This document shows, piece by piece, positions 1 through 8,845 of a stretch of 64,000 nt of DNA. The position numbers and the translations under genes are program-made. The DNA is from Hyphomicrobiales bacterium (GTDB lineage Bacteria; Pseudomonadota; Alphaproteobacteria; Rhizobiales; Xanthobacteraceae). Below the pieces are notes generated by a model. The model worked only from the letters and a program-made list of their open reading frames with translations, had not been told where the DNA came from and ran no database searches. Numbering within the stretch: the first letter of the stretch is position 1; every line of letters starts with the position of its first letter. Location: positions 124,001 through 188,000 of the forward strand of contig JADJPN010000002.1 of assembly GCA_016713235.1 (NCBI GenBank), given 5' to 3'.

Positions 1-46
1 CGTCCGGGATTCTGTTGCGTCCGGGGATGGGACGAGGGTGCGGCCG

Positions 47-239
47 ATGGCCGAGATCGTAAATCTGCGGCGTGTGCGCAAATCAAAGCGCGCGCCGACA
101 AGGAGAGGCCGTTGCCGCGCAAAACCGTGCGAGCTTCGGTCGCTCCGCGCAAGAGCGCAAGCTTGCCGCCACGCTCGAGGAAAAACGAAGGCGCTCTCTC
201 AGTCTGCATTCGCGTGCAGATAGAGAAGGTCAGAAATGA
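47..239 (+). pseudogene. DUF4169-like small protein, frameshifted
   Basis: A DUF4169-type protein can be read only by switching frames. The start MAEIVNLRRVRK is in the frame of the ATG at 47. A QIKARADKER stretch follows in a second frame around 79-108. The conserved tail (AAQNRASFGRS ... ERKLAATLEEKRR) is in a third frame ending at the TGA at 237-239. That stop overlaps the ATG of the next gene (ATGA), as expected for a coupled pair, which supports the third frame as the true C-terminus. Function of the family is unknown. Two single-base indels would repair the gene. I recognise the family from memory of its sequence, not from a search. Confidence 0.55.
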
Positions 240-475
240 AGAGTCCTGTAATAAAGCGTTCAATTGTCATTGCCGGCCATAAAACGAGTGTCAGTCTGGA
301 AGACGGATTTTGGGACGCGCTGAAGCACATTGCTGCGGAGCGTAAAGTGACGCTCTCCGACGTCGTGCAGGAAGTCGATCAGAAGCGGAAACAGGGAAAT
401 CTCTCCTCCGCGATCCGGCTCTTTGTGCTCGATCATTACCGCACACATTATTCTGCCGGGCGGGCACGCTCTTAA
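236..475 (+). CDS. Ribbon-helix-helix domain protein
   Basis: This 79-residue protein fits the RHH_4 type of ribbon-helix-helix proteins common in Rhizobiales. A short beta strand (KRSIVIAGHKTSVSLE, about residues 7-22) precedes two helices (FWDALKHIAAERKVTLSDVVQEV and SAIRLFVLDHYR). Such proteins are small DNA-binding regulators that act as dimers; no target is known here. The ATG overlaps the stop of the DUF4169 gene by four bases. The last codons and the stop lie inside the first copy of a 26-bp tandem repeat, so the native C-terminus may have been altered by the duplication. Confidence 0.8.
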   Translation: MKSPVIKRSIVIAGHKTSVSLEDGFWDALKHIAAERKVTLSDVVQEVDQKRKQGNLSSAIRLFVLDHYRTHYSAGRARS

Positions 476-526
476 ATTCTGCCGGGCGGGCACGCTCTTA
501 AATTCTGCCGGGCGAGCACGCTCTTA
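449..526 (+). repeat. Three tandem copies of a 26-bp repeat
   Basis: Three adjacent copies of a 26-bp unit lie at 449-474, 475-500 and 501-526. The core of each is CTGCCGGGC(G/A)(G/A)GCACGCTC. The copies differ only at the first base and at one internal position in copy 3. Copy 1 contains the last codons and stop of the ribbon-helix-helix gene, so the array looks like duplication of the gene's 3' end. There are no spacers between copies, so this is not a CRISPR array. Confidence 0.9.
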
Positions 527-662
527 TGTGGCGGAGAGGCTGCGGACTGCCTATTTAATGCGCGACAGGTGCGCGCGTTGAACAGCCACAATCGCTACCC
601 TATAACCATCGCGAACACGCGAACGGGCACTTTATAAAGCCCGCGCGACCGGAGGCTTTTGA

Positions 663-1787
663 ATGTCTTGGAAGAATCAGAGCGGCGGACCGTGGGGCGG
701 AGGGCCGCGCGGACCATGGGGTTCGGGGCCACAACCGGGCCCGGGCCGTGGCGGCAATCAGCCGCCGGATCTGGAAGATCTTATCCGTCGCGGTCAGGAC
801 AGGTTAAAGAATGTCCTGCCGGGCTCGGGAGGTTTCGGTGGACGCGCCGGACTGCTCCTGCTGATCGGCGTGATCGCCGTTTGGCTCCTGTCAGGCTTCT
901 ACCGTGTTAATACGGATGAGCAGGGCATCGTGCTGCGTTTCGGCAAGTTCGTGCAGACGACACAGCCGGGCCTCAACTATCATTTGCCGTATCCGATCGA
1001 GACCGCGCTCACGCCGCGCGTAACCTTCGAAAACAAGATCGACATCGGTTTCCGCCAGCAGGAAGACTTTCGCCGCGGCACGGTGACCAGAGACGTGCAG
1101 GAAGAAAGCCTGATCCTCACGGGCGACGAGAATATCGTCGACGTCGACTTCTCCGTGTTCTGGATCATCAACAACGCCGGGTTCTATCTCTTCAATCTTC
1201 AAAATCCGGAATCGACCATCAAGGCGGTTGCCGAATCCGCGATGCGCGAAGTGGTCGGTCGTGCGCAGATCCAGCCGATCCTGACCGGCGCGCGTGCCGC
1301 GACCGAGCAGGAAGTGCTGAAGCTGATGCAAAAGATTCTCGACGGCTATCAGGCCGGCGTAACCGTCACGCGCGTGCAGATGCAGAAGGTCGATCCGCCG
1401 CAGCAGGTGATCGACGCATTCCGCGACGTGCAGGCCGCACGCGCGGACGCCGAGCGTCTCCAGAACGAAGCGCAGACCTATGCGAACCGGGTCGTACCGG
1501 AAGCGCGAGGCGAAGCAGCCCGCATTCTTCAGGCCGCGGAAGGCTATCGCGAGCGCACCGTGGTTGAAGCGCGCGGTCAGGCCGCACGCTTCCTTTCCAT
1601 TCTTTCCGAATACAAACTCGCGCCGGAAGTCACCCGCCGCCGCATGTATTTGGAAACCATGGAGCGCGTGCTTGGCGGCATCGACAAGGTCATTATCGAC
1701 CCGAGCAGCAAGGGCTCGAATGTCGTGCCTTACCTTCCGCTGGATCAATTGCTGCGGCAGCAGCCGCAGGGAGGAGCACGCCGATGA
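663..1787 (+). CDS. hflK: Membrane protease modulator HflK
   Basis: HflK forms the HflKC complex with HflC, which surrounds and restrains the FtsH protease in the inner membrane. The 374-residue protein has the usual Gly/Pro-rich cytosolic N-terminus (residues 1-35), one membrane segment (about 62-80), then the SPFH/band-7 domain and an Ala/Glu/Arg-rich coiled coil (about 255-325). The ATG at 663 follows a GGAGG motif about nine bases upstream. The stop overlaps the hflC start by four bases, which gives the standard hflK-hflC coupling. Length and architecture are normal for the family. Confidence 0.95.
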   Translation: MSWKNQSGGPWGGGPRGPWGSGPQPGPGRGGNQPPDLEDLIRRGQDRLKNVLPGSGGFGGRAGLLLLIGVIAVWLLSGFYRVNTDEQGIVLRFGKFVQTTQPGLNYHLPYPIETALTPRVTFENKIDIGFRQQEDFRRGTVTRDVQEESLILTGDENIVDVDFSVFWIINNAGFYLFNLQNPESTIKAVAESAMREVVGRAQIQPILTGARAATEQEVLKLMQKILDGYQAGVTVTRVQMQKVDPPQQVIDAFRDVQAARADAERLQNEAQTYANRVVPEARGEAARILQAAEGYRERTVVEARGQAARFLSILSEYKLAPEVTRRRMYLETMERVLGGIDKVIIDPSSKGSNVVPYLPLDQLLRQQPQGGARR

Positions 1788-2677
1788 AAACGATTACCGG
1801 CGTCATCGCTGTTCTGATCGCGCTTGCCGCGATCGCGGTCTATTCGTCGATTTTCTTTGTCCATCAGACACAACAGGCGCTCGTGCTTCGCTTCGGCGAG
1901 CCGCGGCGCATCATCATCGAGCCGGGGCTGCAATATAAAGCGCCGCTGATCGATACCGTCGTGCTGATCGACAAGCGCATTCTCGATCTCGACAGCCCGT
2001 CGCAGGAAGTGATTGCTTCCGACCAAAAGCGTCTCGTGGTCGATGCTTTCGCGCGTTATCGCATCACCGATCCGCTCAAATTCTATCAGTCGGTCGCGAC
2101 CGTCGAAGGCGCGAACTCGCGGCTCTCGCCGGTTCTCAACTCCTCGCTGCGCCGCGTGCTTGGTGAGAGCGCCTTCATCGAAGTCGTGCGCGACGACCGC
2201 GCCGACCTGATGTCGCGCATCAAGGACGGCATGAACGCCCAGGCGAAGAACAACTTTGGCATCGAAGTCGTGGACGTGCGGCTGCGCCGCGCGGACCTGC
2301 CGGATGCGAACAGCCAGGCGGTCTATCAGCGGATGCAAACGGAACGTCAGCGCGAAGCCGCTGAAATCCGCGCACAAGGCAATCAGGCGAGCCAGGCCAT
2401 CCGTGCGAAAGCGGATCGTGACGTCACCGTCATCGTCGCGGAAGCGACGTCAAAGGGCGAACAGCTCCGAGGCGAGGGCGACGGTCAGCGCAACAAGATC
2501 TTCGCGGACGCTTTCGGCAAGGATGCGGATTTCTTCTCGTTCTATCGTTCGATGCAGGCCTATGAACTGGGCTTGACGAAAGAAGGGACGAGGATGCTGC
2601 TCACGCCGGATTCGGAGTTCTTCCGTTACTTCCAGAATCCAAGCGGCACGGTAGTGGCGCCCGCGCCGGCGCGCTGA
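1784..2677 (+). CDS. hflC: Membrane protease modulator HflC
   Basis: HflC is the partner of HflK in the SPFH complex that controls FtsH. The 297-residue protein starts with a membrane anchor (about residues 4-24), followed by the SPFH domain (LVLRFGEPRRIIIEPGLQYK near residues 33-52) and a charged helical region (RQREAAEIRAQGNQASQ). It overlaps hflK by ATGA and is followed after seven bases by a DUF2065 gene and then a degP-like gene. This order is conserved in many alphaproteobacteria. No anomaly seen. Confidence 0.95.
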   Translation: MKTITGVIAVLIALAAIAVYSSIFFVHQTQQALVLRFGEPRRIIIEPGLQYKAPLIDTVVLIDKRILDLDSPSQEVIASDQKRLVVDAFARYRITDPLKFYQSVATVEGANSRLSPVLNSSLRRVLGESAFIEVVRDDRADLMSRIKDGMNAQAKNNFGIEVVDVRLRRADLPDANSQAVYQRMQTERQREAAEIRAQGNQASQAIRAKADRDVTVIVAEATSKGEQLRGEGDGQRNKIFADAFGKDADFFSFYRSMQAYELGLTKEGTRMLLTPDSEFFRYFQNPSGTVVAPAPAR

Positions 2678-2684
2678 TTTTCGC

Positions 2685-2870
2685 ATGGCGTTTTTCCTCG
2701 CGGCGCTCGGGCTCCTGCTCGCGATCGAGGGGCTCACGCTCGCGGCCTTTCCGGGGGCCGCGAAGCGGGCGGCTGCGGCGCTGATGGATGCGCCGGACGG
2801 CACCTTGCGGGCGATGGGTCTGATTGCAGCCATCGCCGGCGTTGCCATCGTCTGGTTCGTGCGGCGATAG
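2685..2870 (+). CDS. DUF2065 (YjeT-like) small membrane protein
   Basis: A 61-residue protein with two hydrophobic helices: about residues 1-24 (AFFLAALGLLLAIEGLTLAAF) and 43-58 (AMGLIAAIAGVAIVWFV), joined by a short polar loop. It matches the DUF2065/YjeT family, which is found directly after hflC in many proteobacteria. Function unknown; the position suggests an inner-membrane accessory to HflKC. The ATG lies seven bases after the hflC stop. Confidence 0.8.
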   Translation: MAFFLAALGLLLAIEGLTLAAFPGAAKRAAAALMDAPDGTLRAMGLIAAIAGVAIVWFVRR

Positions 2871-2996
2871 TTCACGCGAATTTGCGGGATTTGCCGGAAC
2901 CAATTCGCGCGCCGCTGCTTGCGTCACAGGGCGTTCGGGCGCAGTTTTGATGCTTACGGCCACGCCCGCTGATTTTTCCAGAGGAACAGGCTCTCC

Positions 2997-4481
2997 ATGC
3001 TTGCTTCGCGCGAAACCGGTTCTCCACTTCTCGTTCGGCTAGGCGCCGCGGCAATCGCCGCGGCCTTCATTTTCGCAACTCCGCATGTCACGCGCGCGCA
3101 GACACGCCCGGATAACGTCGCGGATGTCGCGGAGCGCGTGCAGTCCGCGGTCGTGAATATCTCGACCTCGCAGAACGTGAGCCCGTCGCAGGGCGTGCCC
3201 ATGCCGCAACTGCCGCCGGGCTCGCCCTTCGAGGATTTCTTCGAGGAATTTTTCAAGAACAAGAACGACGGCGACACCAAGCGGCAGCGCAAGGTTTCTT
3301 CGCTCGGCTCCGGCTTTGTGGTCGATCCATCGGGTATCGTAATCACGAACAACCACGTGATCGCTGAAGCCGACGAAATCATCGTCAATTTCACCGACGG
3401 CACGAAGTTGAAGGCCGAACTGATCGGCCGCGACGAGAAAGTCGATCTTGCCGTGCTGCGCGTGAAGCCGAAGGCGCCATTGAAGGCCGTGAACTTTGCC
3501 GACTCGGACAAGGCCCGCGTCGGCGAGTGGGTGATTGCGATCGGCAATCCCTTCGGTCTGGGCGGCTCGGTGACGGTCGGCGTTATTTCCGCGCGCAACC
3601 GGAATATCGAGTCTTCGCTCTACGACGATTTCATCCAGACCGATGCCGCGATCAACCGGGGCAATTCGGGCGGCCCGCTGTTCAATCTTCAGGGCGAAGT
3701 GATCGGCATCAATACCGCGATCTTCTCGCAGACCGGCGGTTCCATCGGCATTGGCTTTGCCATTCCGGCAAATACAGTCGCGCCGCTGATCAAGCAGTTG
3801 CGCGAGGCGGGCGAAATCCAGCGCGGCTGGATCGGCGTTTCGATTCAGCCGGTTGACGACCAGATTGCGGAAAGCCTCGGTCTGCCTGCTGCGCGCGGCG
3901 CACTGATCGCCGCGGTGGGCGACAACGGCCCTGCCATGAAAGGCGGCATGCTGGCCGGCGACGTCGTCATTCGCTTCAACGGGCAGGAGGTGCGTGAAAT
4001 GCGCAACCTTCCGCGCATCGTTGCGGGTAGCGAGATTGGCAAGACCGTCGATGTCGTCGTGATCCGCAAAGGCAAGGAACAAACGCTCAAGATTCAGGTC
4101 GCCAAACTCGCCGAGCCCGAGAAGAAGCCAAGCCGCCAAACCAAGGCGGAGCCGGAACCGCAGGCAAAACAAAAGCAAACGCAGAATCGGCCACTCGGGC
4201 TCGAGCTTTCGGTGCTCAGCGAAGAATTGCGCCGGCGCTATAAGCTGAGAGAGGCGATCAAGGGGCTGGTCGTGACGGGCGTCGATCCGGGGTCCAATGC
4301 CGCCGACCAGAATGTGCAGGCCGGCGTGGTTCTGCTTGAAGTATCCGGCGAGCCGGTGACAACCGCCGCTGAACTGCGCACGCGGGTCGAAGCCCTGAAG
4401 AAAGCCGGCAAGAAGTCGGCGCTCTTGCTCCTGCTCACCCCGGGCGGCGAGCAGCGCTTTGTCGCCGTCGCAATCCCGTAA
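2997..4481 (+). CDS. degP: DegP/DegQ-like periplasmic serine protease (Do family)
   Basis: Periplasmic HtrA-type protease and chaperone that degrades misfolded envelope proteins. The 494-residue precursor has a signal peptide (about residues 1-34). The trypsin-like domain carries the catalytic triad at His120 (NNHVIAE), Asp150 (KVDLAVL) and Ser224 (GNSGGPLF). Two PDZ domains follow, near 285-370 and 400-490, separated by a Lys/Gln-rich linker. An acidic FEDFFEEFF patch near residue 80 corresponds to the family's LA loop. GAGGAA lies upstream of the ATG. It is the last gene of the hflK-hflC cluster; the family is usually induced by envelope stress. Confidence 0.93.
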   Translation: MLASRETGSPLLVRLGAAAIAAAFIFATPHVTRAQTRPDNVADVAERVQSAVVNISTSQNVSPSQGVPMPQLPPGSPFEDFFEEFFKNKNDGDTKRQRKVSSLGSGFVVDPSGIVITNNHVIAEADEIIVNFTDGTKLKAELIGRDEKVDLAVLRVKPKAPLKAVNFADSDKARVGEWVIAIGNPFGLGGSVTVGVISARNRNIESSLYDDFIQTDAAINRGNSGGPLFNLQGEVIGINTAIFSQTGGSIGIGFAIPANTVAPLIKQLREAGEIQRGWIGVSIQPVDDQIAESLGLPAARGALIAAVGDNGPAMKGGMLAGDVVIRFNGQEVREMRNLPRIVAGSEIGKTVDVVVIRKGKEQTLKIQVAKLAEPEKKPSRQTKAEPEPQAKQKQTQNRPLGLELSVLSEELRRRYKLREAIKGLVVTGVDPGSNAADQNVQAGVVLLEVSGEPVTTAAELRTRVEALKKAGKKSALLLLLTPGGEQRFVAVAIP

Positions 4482-4515
4482 GCTTCCCGAACCTCACGAC
4501 GAGTTGTTCTGCGGG

Positions 4516-4537
4516 GCGCGCAAGCCCGTTTGCGCGC
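4516..4537 (+). terminator. GC hairpin after degP
   Basis: An 8-bp perfect stem (GCGCGCAA / TTGCGCGC) with a 6-base loop lies 35 bases after the degP stop. No T-run follows, so it is at best a weak or factor-dependent end of the upstream transcript. Confidence 0.35.
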
Positions 4538-4586
4538 GAAATGCTGAGCCGTTAGCATCCGCACCAATTTTCCCAGGGGCGGTCCT

Positions 4587-6785
4587 TTGCGTACATCTGA
4601 AATGCCATTCGCGCTTCGGCCCGGAACCATGATCACGGGCTACGAAGTCGTGCGCGCGATCGGGGCAGGCGGCTTCGGCATTACCTATGAAGGCTTCAAT
4701 CCGATTACCGAACGGCGCGTCGCGATCAAGGAGTTTTTCCCGCGCGGGATCGCATCGCGCGACGACGCGACACGAATCGCCTATTCGAGGCAGGAGGATG
4801 AGGTCGTGTCCTGGGCGCTGAAACGCTTTGCAGAATCCGCCAATCGTCTTGCCAAGCTGAAGCATCCCCACATCATCGAAGTGCTGAACTACGTCTCCGA
4901 CAACGGCACCGGGTATATGGTAATGGAGCATGTCGAGGGGCAGACGCTGGAAGACTGGCTGAAGGCACGGACATCGCCGCCGGTGCTGGCTGAGCTGGGA
5001 CCGATCTTCGACCCTATTTTCGAGGCGCTCGAATATGTCCACGCCAATGGACTGATCCACCGCGACATCGCGCCGGACAACATCATGATCCGTGCCGACG
5101 GTCGCCCAGTGCTGATCGATTTCGGTGCACTCAAGCTGATTGCGAACCAGACGCTCGCGCAGGGCCCGTCCCCGAAAAGCTTCGGTGTCCTGAAGGCGAA
5201 TTACTCGCCGCCGGAGCAGGGCGACGACAGCGCCAGTGTCGATCCGCGCATGGACATCTATTCGCTCGCCGCCACGATCTATCGCACGCTTGCAGGCAAG
5301 CCGCCGGTCGATGCCGACAAGCGCAAAACCGATACCGCGCTCAAGGGCGAGGATTCCTATATTCCGCTTGCGCAGGCGGCGCAGGTGCCGGTGCCAACTG
5401 AGTTCTCAACAACGATCGATGCGGCGTTGTCGCTGCGGCCGCGTGAACGGCCGGCAACGATCGCCGAGTTCCGAGAGAAGCTCGCGGTCCGTCCGAGCGA
5501 GGAAAACCAAGACAAGAGCGAGCCCGCAACAAGAGTGATCACGCCGGGTGCCCCCGCGGACATGACAGCGCCGCTATCGCAGGTGCCGTCGCCGGTATCG
5601 GCCTATCAAGAACCTTCGCCTCCGCCCTATCAGCCGCAATCGAGCTCCGCCGGTTCCGGGCAGCCTTACACGCCACCGGGAAACGCTGCGCCTACGGTCG
5701 TGCGCAAGGGTATTTCCATCGCGAATATCGCAGCGGTGGCTTTCATTTTCGTCGGCGGTGCCGCGGTGCTGCTGCACCGGCCGCTTGTGAATTTCTTCGA
5801 AGGCATGACCGGCATGCGGATCACGCAAAATGATCCGCGCCCGCAGCAGCCGCAGAAACAAACACAGAAACAGCAACAACAGCCGCAGAAACAGGCTCAG
5901 CCATCGTCGCAAGATGCGAACGAGCTTTTCAACCGCGCCAACGAATTGCGGCGCAAGGGAAACTATCGCGCGGCCATCGAGGAATACAGCGACGCGATTC
6001 GTCTCGAGCCGAAATTCATGAACGCCTACACGAACCGCGGTCTTGCCTATTACAATCTGGGTGACCGCGACCGGGCGTTCGAGGACTATTCGTCCGCGAT
6101 CAAGATCGATCCGAATGCGAAAGATGCGGCCATCCCCTATCTCAATCGTGCGATTGTCTGGCGCACGCGGGGTAACGCCGAGCAGGCGCTCGCCGACATC
6201 GACAATTCGCTGCGGCTCGACCCGAAGTACTCCCTCGCGCTCAACCTGAAAGGGTTGCTGTTCTCAGACCGCCGCGATTACGACCGCGCCATCGCACACT
6301 TCAACGACGCGATCGCGATCGATCCGAAATTCGTCTTGGCATATTCGAATCGCGGCTCGGCTTATGCCGCGAGCCGCAATCCGCGACGCGCGCTCGATGA
6401 TTTTACCTCTGCGCTCCGGTTGGACCCGACGCACCTGAACTCCCTGATAGGCCGCGGTAGCGCCTATGAAGATCTCAACGATCACAGCCGGGCACTGAAG
6501 GATTACACCGACGCGCTCGGTCATGACCGTGACAACGTCAATGCGCTGCTCGGGCGTGGCCGCGTGAATCTGGCGCGCAGGGATTTCGTTGCCGCCTATT
6601 CCGATTTCTCGGATGTGGTACGGATCGACCCGAAGCGCGCGACTGCGCGCGAAGGCCGCGGTCTTGCGCACGAAGGCCTTGGCCGCCGCGACGATGCGAT
6701 CCGTGAATTTCGCGAAGCGTTGCGGCTCGATTCAAATCTCTCTCGTAGCCGCGACGCGCTTCAGCGATTAGGTGTTCAGCCTTGA
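4587..6785 (+). CDS. Ser/Thr protein kinase with C-terminal TPR repeats
   Basis: A Hanks-type kinase on the inner membrane. The catalytic domain (about residues 19-300) has the glycine loop GAGGFG (26-31), Lys48 in VAIKEFF, the catalytic loop HRDIAPDN (Asp160) and DFG (178-180). A Pro-rich linker, one membrane helix (about 377-396) and a Gln-rich stretch follow. The rest (440-732) is a run of TPR repeats, probably periplasmic. The TTG start is chosen because it aligns with the start of the neighbouring paralogue (both have PFAL eight to ten residues in). Substrate unknown. The kinase replaces HRDLKPEN by HRDIAPDN, a trait it shares with the neighbour. Confidence 0.85.
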   Translation: MRTSEMPFALRPGTMITGYEVVRAIGAGGFGITYEGFNPITERRVAIKEFFPRGIASRDDATRIAYSRQEDEVVSWALKRFAESANRLAKLKHPHIIEVLNYVSDNGTGYMVMEHVEGQTLEDWLKARTSPPVLAELGPIFDPIFEALEYVHANGLIHRDIAPDNIMIRADGRPVLIDFGALKLIANQTLAQGPSPKSFGVLKANYSPPEQGDDSASVDPRMDIYSLAATIYRTLAGKPPVDADKRKTDTALKGEDSYIPLAQAAQVPVPTEFSTTIDAALSLRPRERPATIAEFREKLAVRPSEENQDKSEPATRVITPGAPADMTAPLSQVPSPVSAYQEPSPPPYQPQSSSAGSGQPYTPPGNAAPTVVRKGISIANIAAVAFIFVGGAAVLLHRPLVNFFEGMTGMRITQNDPRPQQPQKQTQKQQQQPQKQAQPSSQDANELFNRANELRRKGNYRAAIEEYSDAIRLEPKFMNAYTNRGLAYYNLGDRDRAFEDYSSAIKIDPNAKDAAIPYLNRAIVWRTRGNAEQALADIDNSLRLDPKYSLALNLKGLLFSDRRDYDRAIAHFNDAIAIDPKFVLAYSNRGSAYAASRNPRRALDDFTSALRLDPTHLNSLIGRGSAYEDLNDHSRALKDYTDALGHDRDNVNALLGRGRVNLARRDFVAAYSDFSDVVRIDPKRATAREGRGLAHEGLGRRDDAIREFREALRLDSNLSRSRDALQRLGVQP

Positions 6786-6834
6786 GTGATCCGCAATTCA
6801 GCGATTAGGTGTTCAGCCTTGAGTGATCCGCAAT
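6761..6834 (+). repeat. Perfect 37-bp tandem duplication at the kinase junction
   Basis: Bases 6761-6797 and 6798-6834 are identical 37-bp copies. Each holds the 3' end of the first kinase gene (stop TGA in TTGAGTGA) and the TTG start of the second kinase. Before duplication, the second gene's TTG would have overlapped the first gene's stop by TTGA. The duplication separates them by 33 bases. It may be real or an assembly artefact. Confidence 0.9.
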
Positions 6835-8845
6835 ATCCCTTCGCGCTGCCGATTGGCACGCAGATATCCGGCTACGAGATCGTGCGCGTGCTTGGCGTCG
6901 GTGGTTTCGGCATCACGTACGAGGGCTTCAATCCGGTCACGCGGCGGCGCGCGGCGATCAAGGAGTTCTTCCCGCGCGGCATCGCTTCCCGCGAAAACGC
7001 AACCCAGGTTGTGTTCTCCGGCGAAGATACGGATGTCGTCTCCTGGGCACTGGAGCGCTTCCGCCGCTCCACCACCGAGCTTTGCGATTTCACGCATCCG
7101 AATATCGTTACCGTACTGAACTACGTACCGGCCAACGAGACCGGCTACATGTTCATGGAGCAGGTGGACGGTGAAACACTGGAGCAGTGGCTCCAGAGAA
7201 AAGATGCGGCCGTCGCCTTCGAAGACGTGCGCGCCGTGCTCGACCCGATCTGTGAAGCGCTAGAATACGTGCACGCAAGAAAGTTCATCCATCGCGACAT
7301 CGCGCCCGACAACATCATGATCCGCAAAGATGGGCGGCCGATGCTGATCGACTTCGGCGCCATCAAGATCATTGCGCAGCAAGCGCAGACCCGCGCTGCT
7401 ACGGGCAGAAGCTACGGTGTCGCGAAGCAGCATTATTCTCCGCCGGAACAACTGGACGACGAGGCCGAGCTGGATCCGCGCGCCGATGTCTATGCGCTCG
7501 GCGCGGTGCTCTATCGCGCGGTGAGTGGCGCCCCGCCGGTGGATTCTGACAAGCGCAAGAGCGATCTCGTGCTGAAAGGCGCCGATCCTTACCTCTCGGC
7601 CGCACAGACCGCGCGCATTCCGCTTCCGCATAGCGTGGTCGATATCATCGACCGCTCGCTGTCGCTAAAGCCCGCCGAGCGCCCCTCGAGCATTGCGGAA
7701 TTTCGTGCAGCCTTGAAAGACGATGGCGGTAATGCCGCCGTGGTCGCGCCGACACGTGCGACAAAGGTTCAACCGATGCCGACGCCGGGATTTTCCAACC
7801 CCGGCGCGAAGGTGGCGGCACCGACACCGGCAGCCGCTGCGCCGGTGCGCAATGCGCCACCGCGCCGTGGGCCGTCCGAAATGTCGCCGCGTTCCAATCG
7901 CTCGTGGATCGGCGTCGCCGCGATTGCCACTGTTGCTCTAATTATTATCGGCGTGCTGGTCGCTTCGTTTACCTCGCAGTCGCCGCTGCCGGTCGCGAAA
8001 AAGACAGAGCCCCAAAAGCAGCAGCAGAAGCAGACAACGCAACCGGCCGCGACCGCGCTTGCCGCGGTTCAGCGCGCCGAGAAGCTCCCGAGCGACGGTA
8101 ATCACAGGGATGCGGTGGCGTCCTATAGCGAGGCGCTGCGGCTCGCCGGCAACGACAATGCGTTGCGCGCATCGGCCCTGAAGGGGCGTGCAGCGAGCAA
8201 CGGAGAATTGAATCAGTACGCAGAGCAGGTCGCGGATCTGACGGAAGCCATTCGTCTCGAGCCTAACGATCCGGACAACTACGCGCAGCGTAGCCACGGC
8301 TACTATTTCATGAAGGAGTACGATCGCGCGATTTCGGATCAGACGCGCGCGATCCAGATGAACTCGCGCAGCGCCTATTTCTATTCGCTGCGTGGCCGAA
8401 CCAATCTTGCAAAGAAGGATTACATCGCCGCAGTCGCGGACTATTCGGATGCGATCCGGCTCTCGCCGCAGACCGGACTTTATTACGCAGGGCGTGGTGC
8501 CGCGCACGGCTACCGCAACGACTTCCCCGCGCATTGAACGACTATGCCGAGGCGATCAAGTTAGTTCCGAACCAGGCGAATTACCTGCGCGAGCGCGCGG
8601 ATATTTATGTCGGCCGCGCCGACAGCGTTGCCGCGACGCGCACCGACGATCTCAATCGCGCCAAAGCCGATCTCGATAGCGTTATTCGCGGCAATAGTGT
8701 CATGGCAGCCGATTACGAGAAACGAGGACTGATTTTGGAGAAGCTCGGCAATCGTGCTGCCGCGCTTGCCGATTTCCGCGATGCGATTAAACGAGACGCA
8801 AACCGGCCGCTTAGCAGGCAGGCTATCCAGCGGCTTGGCGGCTAG
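6819..8845 (+). CDS. Second Ser/Thr kinase with TPR repeats, frameshifted
   Basis: Paralogue of the upstream kinase with the same plan: GVGGFG loop, IKEFFPRG, HRDIAPDN, DFG, ATP-binding domain about residues 15-300, Pro-rich linker, one membrane helix (SWIGVAAIATVALIIIGVLVASF) and TPR repeats. The TTG at 6819 is taken as start. The frame breaks in the TPR region near 8525-8530. Restoring one C to the run in GACTTCCCCGCG continues the protein as RALNDYAEAIKL and ends normally at 8845 (675 residues). Without correction the first part stops at 8537. The product would be a membrane kinase paired with its neighbour; substrate unknown. Confidence 0.8.

Noticed and set aside
449..526. Short repeat array as CRISPR.
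   Set aside because: Units are contiguous with no spacers, only three copies, and no cas genes are seen.
3039..4178. A 379-codon minus-strand frame opposite degP.
   Set aside because: Shadow of degP with biased composition.
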